Source of the DNA: Nocardioidaceae bacterium
Lineage (GTDB): Bacteria > Actinomycetota > Actinomycetes > Propionibacteriales > Nocardioidaceae
Length of the DNA stretch: 7,395 nucleotides
Reading direction: 5' to 3'
Assembly: GCA_013696365.1 (NCBI GenBank)
Contig: JACCYS010000290.1
Coordinates: 1-7,395, forward strand
Part shown: one piece after another, positions 5,501 to 7,395 of the stretch
How the letters are laid out: the number at the start of each line of letters is the position of its first letter
How positions within the stretch are numbered: position 1 is the first letter of the stretch
Translations under genes and position numbers: made by a program
Notes under the pieces: model-generated
Told to the model about the DNA's origin: nothing
The model's database searches: none
The model's input: the letters and a program-made list of their open reading frames with translations, nothing else

Positions 5501-5776
5501 CTCTGCGGTCGCCTTGGTGGTGAACGTCAGCCCGAGCACCTCTGCGGGCCGCATCTGCCCGGTGCCGACCAGCCAGACCACCCGGGCGGCCATCACCGTG
5601 GTCTTGCCGGACCCAGCGCCGGCCACGATGACGCCCGGCGCGAGCGGTGCAGTGATGGCCGCGAGCTGCTCGTCGCTGAACGGCACGCCGAGCAGGTCGA
5701 CGAGGTCGCCGACGCCGCGCAGGGTGTCGAAGCCGTCGGTGGCTATCGGGTCGGTGGCTATGGCGTCGGCGCTCAT
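2513..5776 (-). CDS. adnB: AdnB, UvrD-family helicase-nuclease subunit of the AdnAB end-resection complex
   Basis: A complete 1087-residue protein, close to the family length. Superfamily 1 helicase motifs appear in order: Q motif FSDEQLAAI (33-41), Walker A AGAGSGKT (52-59), Ia GLTFTTKAT (82-90), DEYQDTS (283-289), GDPCQAIYGWRGA (317-329), SVNRRC (355-360), LLTVHAAKGLEW (676-687) and EERRLAYVAVTRAK (752-765). The C-terminal RecB-like nuclease has His933 in FGTRFHAWVE, Asp1003 in GRIDAVY, Asp1017 and Lys1019 in IVDWKT, and QLAIY (1030-1034). All key residues are present, so both ATPase and nuclease should work. With AdnA it unwinds and degrades DNA from double-strand breaks. The ATG is supported by GAGGGAGG (5793-5786) at 9-base spacing and overlaps the adnA stop as ATGA, indicating coupled translation. 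Oddities are a doubled IATDP/IATDG near the N-terminus and a Gly-rich duplicated linker near residues 522-536. Confidence 0.95.
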   Translation of the reverse strand: MSADAIATDPIATDGFDTLRGVGDLVDLLGVPFSDEQLAAITAPLAPGVIVAGAGSGKTTVMAARVVWLVGTGQMRPAEVLGLTFTTKATAELAAGVRSRLQLLAARAGRPGLLEQHGEPTVATYHAYAGSLLAQHGLHLGFEPDLRLVSDASRYQLAARAIGSFRGVREHLSISMPTLIGQVLALDSGLSDHLVDVDEVRSFDHDLCLELAEEKQIQDVLAAVTAAHGRDELLELVEAYRQVKADAGVLEFADQMARGAQLGEQCPPVGAMERERFAVVLLDEYQDTSVSQRRMLQGLFSGETAAAGRGHPVTAVGDPCQAIYGWRGASVNNIDSFPTHFRGMDGRPARRFALSVNRRCSQRVLAAANDLAQPLYGVHDGAEPLVTPADAAEGRLQVRLHQTVVDEVAAVVDDVARLGAHYAVDGGARTWSDIAVLVRDGNERGALATGLRARGVPVEVVGLAGLLHQPEVADVLATLRCLSSLTANADLLRMLAGPRWRIGPRDLALLGARSRQLARAGAEAGGDGGGEAGGDGELRARLDVAVAGVDDTEVVSLSDALDDPGARGYSAAARARFEALSAELTGLRRAAGDPLVDLVRRVIDVLGIDVELAVESGPAAELARDNLALFADAVADFAGNDQGAGLYGLLAYLDAELEHGSGMDVADPGQDDSVKLLTVHAAKGLEWRAVVLPFWSTGVFPSGVGRSRWERTASAVPVPLRGDADGLPRQASWAAADRKAYEQAHRAHGALEERRLAYVAVTRAKEMVRVSGHWWGRTQKNPRGPSPYLLTLRPYAEVADVDWAPGPAEDAPNPVVEQQPSVPFPGRLDEPVLERRRLVAAEVERALAGGGDGDAGPEDPGNPDLAVLDAEIDTLLAEAARDTGDTIVVDLPAQLSASTAMRVATEPDVLARELARPMPRRPSAAARFGTRFHAWVEARFGQQQLIDPDDLPGRADADITDDADFDALVAEFGRGPYAERVPYAVEAPFQLALGGRLVRGRIDAVYARDGGGFDIVDWKTNRRADADPTQLAIYRLAWAELNDLTLDEVAAAFYYVRTGAIVAPTDLPDRAALEAQLFDADSGSTAD
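4168..4210 (-). repeat. 19-bp direct repeat in the adnB linker
   Basis: The same 19 bases occur at 4168-4186 and 4192-4210, a 24-base period. On the coding strand they give EAGGDG twice (within EAGGDGGGEAGGDG, about residues 523-536). The period is a multiple of three, so the frame is kept. The segment lies in a low-complexity Gly/Ala linker between helicase motifs. Confidence 0.85.
5735..5761 (-). repeat. 12-bp direct repeat at the adnB N-terminus
   Basis: GTCGGTGGCTAT occurs at 5735-5746 and 5750-5761, a 15-base period. On the coding strand it yields the tandem pentapeptide IATDP-IATDG at residues 6-15, ahead of the conserved helicase core. Confidence 0.8.
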
Positions 5777-7395
5777 GGGGCGTCGCCTCCCTCGGGGTCG
5801 GTGACGTCAGGGGTGTCAAGCAGGGTGCGGCCGTCGGCCTGCGCCGGACAGCAGGCGCGGAAGTCGCAGTGCCCGCAGCCCGGGCCGGGACGGGCGACGA
5901 ACGACTCGCCGCGGACGGTCGCTACCGCCCGGGCGAGCTGGGCGTCGGCGGTCAGCAGGTGGTCGGCGTCGGGGGCCGGTTGGTGCTGCACCTTCGCACC
6001 GTTCTTGAGTGTCTTGCGCAGCTGCACCAGCTCGGCCCCTCCGGGCGCGACCGGCCGGCCGGCGAGCTCGTCGAGCGCCCCGGCGCGCACGGCTACCTGG
6101 TAGATGCCGAGCTGGGCGTGCTGGGCGACCTCCGCCTGGGTGGGCGCGGACTTGCCGGTCTTGAGGTCGACCACCACCGCCCGCCCGTCGCTATCGAACT
6201 CGACCCGGTCCATCGAGCCGCGGAGCACCGCGGCGTCGGCGGTCGGTTCGGCGTTCTGCTCCGCTCCCGGGACCGCCGCGACCGGCACTTCGACCGCGAA
6301 CTCGACCTCTGCACCCAGGGGGGTGCGGCCACGGTCGGCGCCGTGCCAGGCGAGGAAGTGGGCCAACGCCTCCCCCGCCGCGACCCGCTCGGTGGCGCTG
6401 GCCCACGACACCGGGAACTGCAGCTCGCCCCACACCCGGTCGAGCTCGCCGAGCAGGGCGTCGGTGCGTGCCGGGATCTCGCCGTCGAGCACCCCGGCTG
6501 CCAGCGCGTGCACGATGCTGCCGAACCCCTGGGCGCTGGTGCTCTGCTGCTCGCCGCCGGCCTCGCGAGACAGGAACCAGCGCAGCGGGCACTGCTCCAT
6601 CGCGTTCACCGCACTGCCAGACAGCGCAACCGGCCGGTCCGCCGACCGTACGGGTGTGGCGGCCTCAGAGGTCGAACGCACACCCCACCAACTCGCCGGG
6701 TCGGCGGCCGGGACCACACCCGAGTCGGCCAGCCGGGCGATCCGGCGGGCGATCGCGACCCGCAACGCGGGGTCGTCGGTGGCCTCGGCGCGGGCGCGCA
6801 GCTCACCAAGCAACCCGCGCAGCGACAGCGGTCGGGTAGGCCGGGGCTCGGGGCCTCCCACCTCGACGCCGAGCTCGGCGAGGAATCGCGACGGTTGCTC
6901 GCCCTGCTCGCGGGCCCCGTGCACGGCGGTGACGACCAGGCGTTGGCGTGCCCGGGTCACCGCCACGTAGAACAGCCGGCGCTCCTCGGCCAGCAGCTCG
7001 CCCACGGACGGCAGCGCAGGCAGCTCGCCGTCGGCGCCCAGCAGGTCGGTGGCCAGCAGCGTGCCGCGACGCCGCAGCGATGGCCAGCTCTGCTCCTGCA
7101 CGGCGGCCACGACGACCAGGCGCCACTCCAGCCCCTTGGCGCGATGGGCGGTGAGCAGCCGGACGGCGTCTGCTCGCACCCCCTGCTCGGCGAGGGTGTC
7201 GGCGGGGATCTGCTGGGCGTCGACCTCGTCGAGGAAGGCGCCCAGCCCCCGGTGCAGGTGCCGTTGGCCGGCGCGGGCGGCCAACGCGAACAGCTCGACC
7301 ACGGCGTCCAGGTCGCGGTGGGCCGCGCGCGCCGTCGCGCCGCCCGACTCGCTGCTGCGCCGCAGCTGTCGTGGCCAATCGGTGCCGTCCCACAC
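5773..7395 (-). CDS. adnA: AdnA, UvrD-family helicase-nuclease with Fe-S nuclease domain, C-terminal part (partial)
   Basis: The last 540 codons are present. The GTG at the window edge (7395-7393) is an internal Val, not a start, since the first helicase domain with Walker A and the DExx box lies outside. Numbering from the edge, helicase motifs LLTAHRAKGLEW (80-91) and EERRLFYVAVTRAR (137-150) are followed by a PDDEXK nuclease: His296 in GSIVHA, Asp396 in GSMDRV, Asp410 and Lys412 in VVDLKTGK, and QLGIY (428-432). Cys269 in EQCPLRWF and Cys507, Cys510 and Cys516 in CGHCDFRACC (C-x2-C-x5-C) match the four-cysteine iron-sulfur clamp of AddB-type nucleases. The protein pairs with AdnB, whose gene begins inside this stop codon (ATGA). 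AdnAB is the actinobacterial counterpart of AddAB/RecBCD. No truncation or missing key residue is seen in the visible part. Confidence 0.94.
   Translation of the reverse strand: MWDGTDWPRQLRRSSESGGATARAAHRDLDAVVELFALAARAGQRHLHRGLGAFLDEVDAQQIPADTLAEQGVRADAVRLLTAHRAKGLEWRLVVVAAVQEQSWPSLRRRGTLLATDLLGADGELPALPSVGELLAEERRLFYVAVTRARQRLVVTAVHGAREQGEQPSRFLAELGVEVGGPEPRPTRPLSLRGLLGELRARAEATDDPALRVAIARRIARLADSGVVPAADPASWWGVRSTSEAATPVRSADRPVALSGSAVNAMEQCPLRWFLSREAGGEQQSTSAQGFGSIVHALAAGVLDGEIPARTDALLGELDRVWGELQFPVSWASATERVAAGEALAHFLAWHGADRGRTPLGAEVEFAVEVPVAAVPGAEQNAEPTADAAVLRGSMDRVEFDSDGRAVVVDLKTGKSAPTQAEVAQHAQLGIYQVAVRAGALDELAGRPVAPGGAELVQLRKTLKNGAKVQHQPAPDADHLLTADAQLARAVATVRGESFVARPGPGCGHCDFRACCPAQADGRTLLDTPDVTDPEGGDAP
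5786..5793 (-). promoter_or_regulatory. Ribosome binding site of adnB inside adnA
   Basis: GAGGGAGG on the minus strand lies 9 bases before the adnB ATG and within the last adnA codons. It fixes the adnB start at 5776 and supports translational coupling across the ATGA overlap. Confidence 0.7.

Noticed and set aside
4373..6103. A 576-codon open frame on the plus strand opposite adnB and adnA, and similar long antisense frames at 3458-4333 and 6104-6970
   Set aside because: They lie exactly opposite genes with full helicase-nuclease motifs, have Arg/Pro/Ser/Gly-biased composition and show no domain. High GC gives long spurious antisense frames.
1..7395. A novel defence system formed by the helicase, toxin-antitoxin and AdnAB genes together
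   Set aside because: The helicase is a truncated pseudogene, the second toxin-antitoxin locus is dead, and AdnAB is a core repair complex on the opposite strand. Nothing links them as one working unit.

Overview
The window comes from a high-GC actinobacterium. The GC-rich third codon positions, GTG starts, 4-bp start/stop overlaps and above all an adnA-adnB pair (the end-resection helicase-nuclease of actinobacteria, best known from mycobacteria) all point that way. I cannot place it to genus.

Layout. Bases 1-137 are the C-terminal end of an acyl-CoA dehydrogenase gene of glutaryl-CoA dehydrogenase type (+). Bases 201-976 hold broken coding sequence (+): the N-terminal quarter or so of a DEAD/DEAH helicase with a one-base deletion just after its Walker A motif, running into a frameshifted remnant that looks like a DUF6174 protein. 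Bases 994-1746 hold a 20-bp palindrome, a candidate promoter/operator and an intact vapB-vapC type toxin-antitoxin pair (+). Bases 1747-1860 are non-coding with strong inverted repeats between converging gene remnants. Bases 1861-2481 (-) hold a second, dead toxin-antitoxin locus: a Phd/YefM-type antitoxin broken by two single-base deletions, fused by a deletion to the C-terminal end of a PIN toxin, followed by an unrecognised small broken gene. Its presumed operator, a perfect 6-1-6 inverted repeat, survives. Bases 2513-7395 (-) are adnB (complete, 1087 aa) and the C-terminal 540 aa of adnA, overlapping by ATGA.

How the parts relate. AdnA and AdnB form a heterodimeric ATP-dependent DNA motor with two nuclease domains that processes double-strand breaks. 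The roughly 2.4 kb between the acyl-CoA dehydrogenase and adnB looks like an accessory insertion zone: one live toxin-antitoxin cassette among decaying genes. About 4.9 kb of adnAB plus vapBC are free of frameshifts, so the clustered one-base deletions are unlikely to be sequencing noise. I do not see an undescribed biological system. The most interesting material is the decayed antitoxin/PIN fusion, the regulatory palindromes and the repeat-bearing VapB tail.
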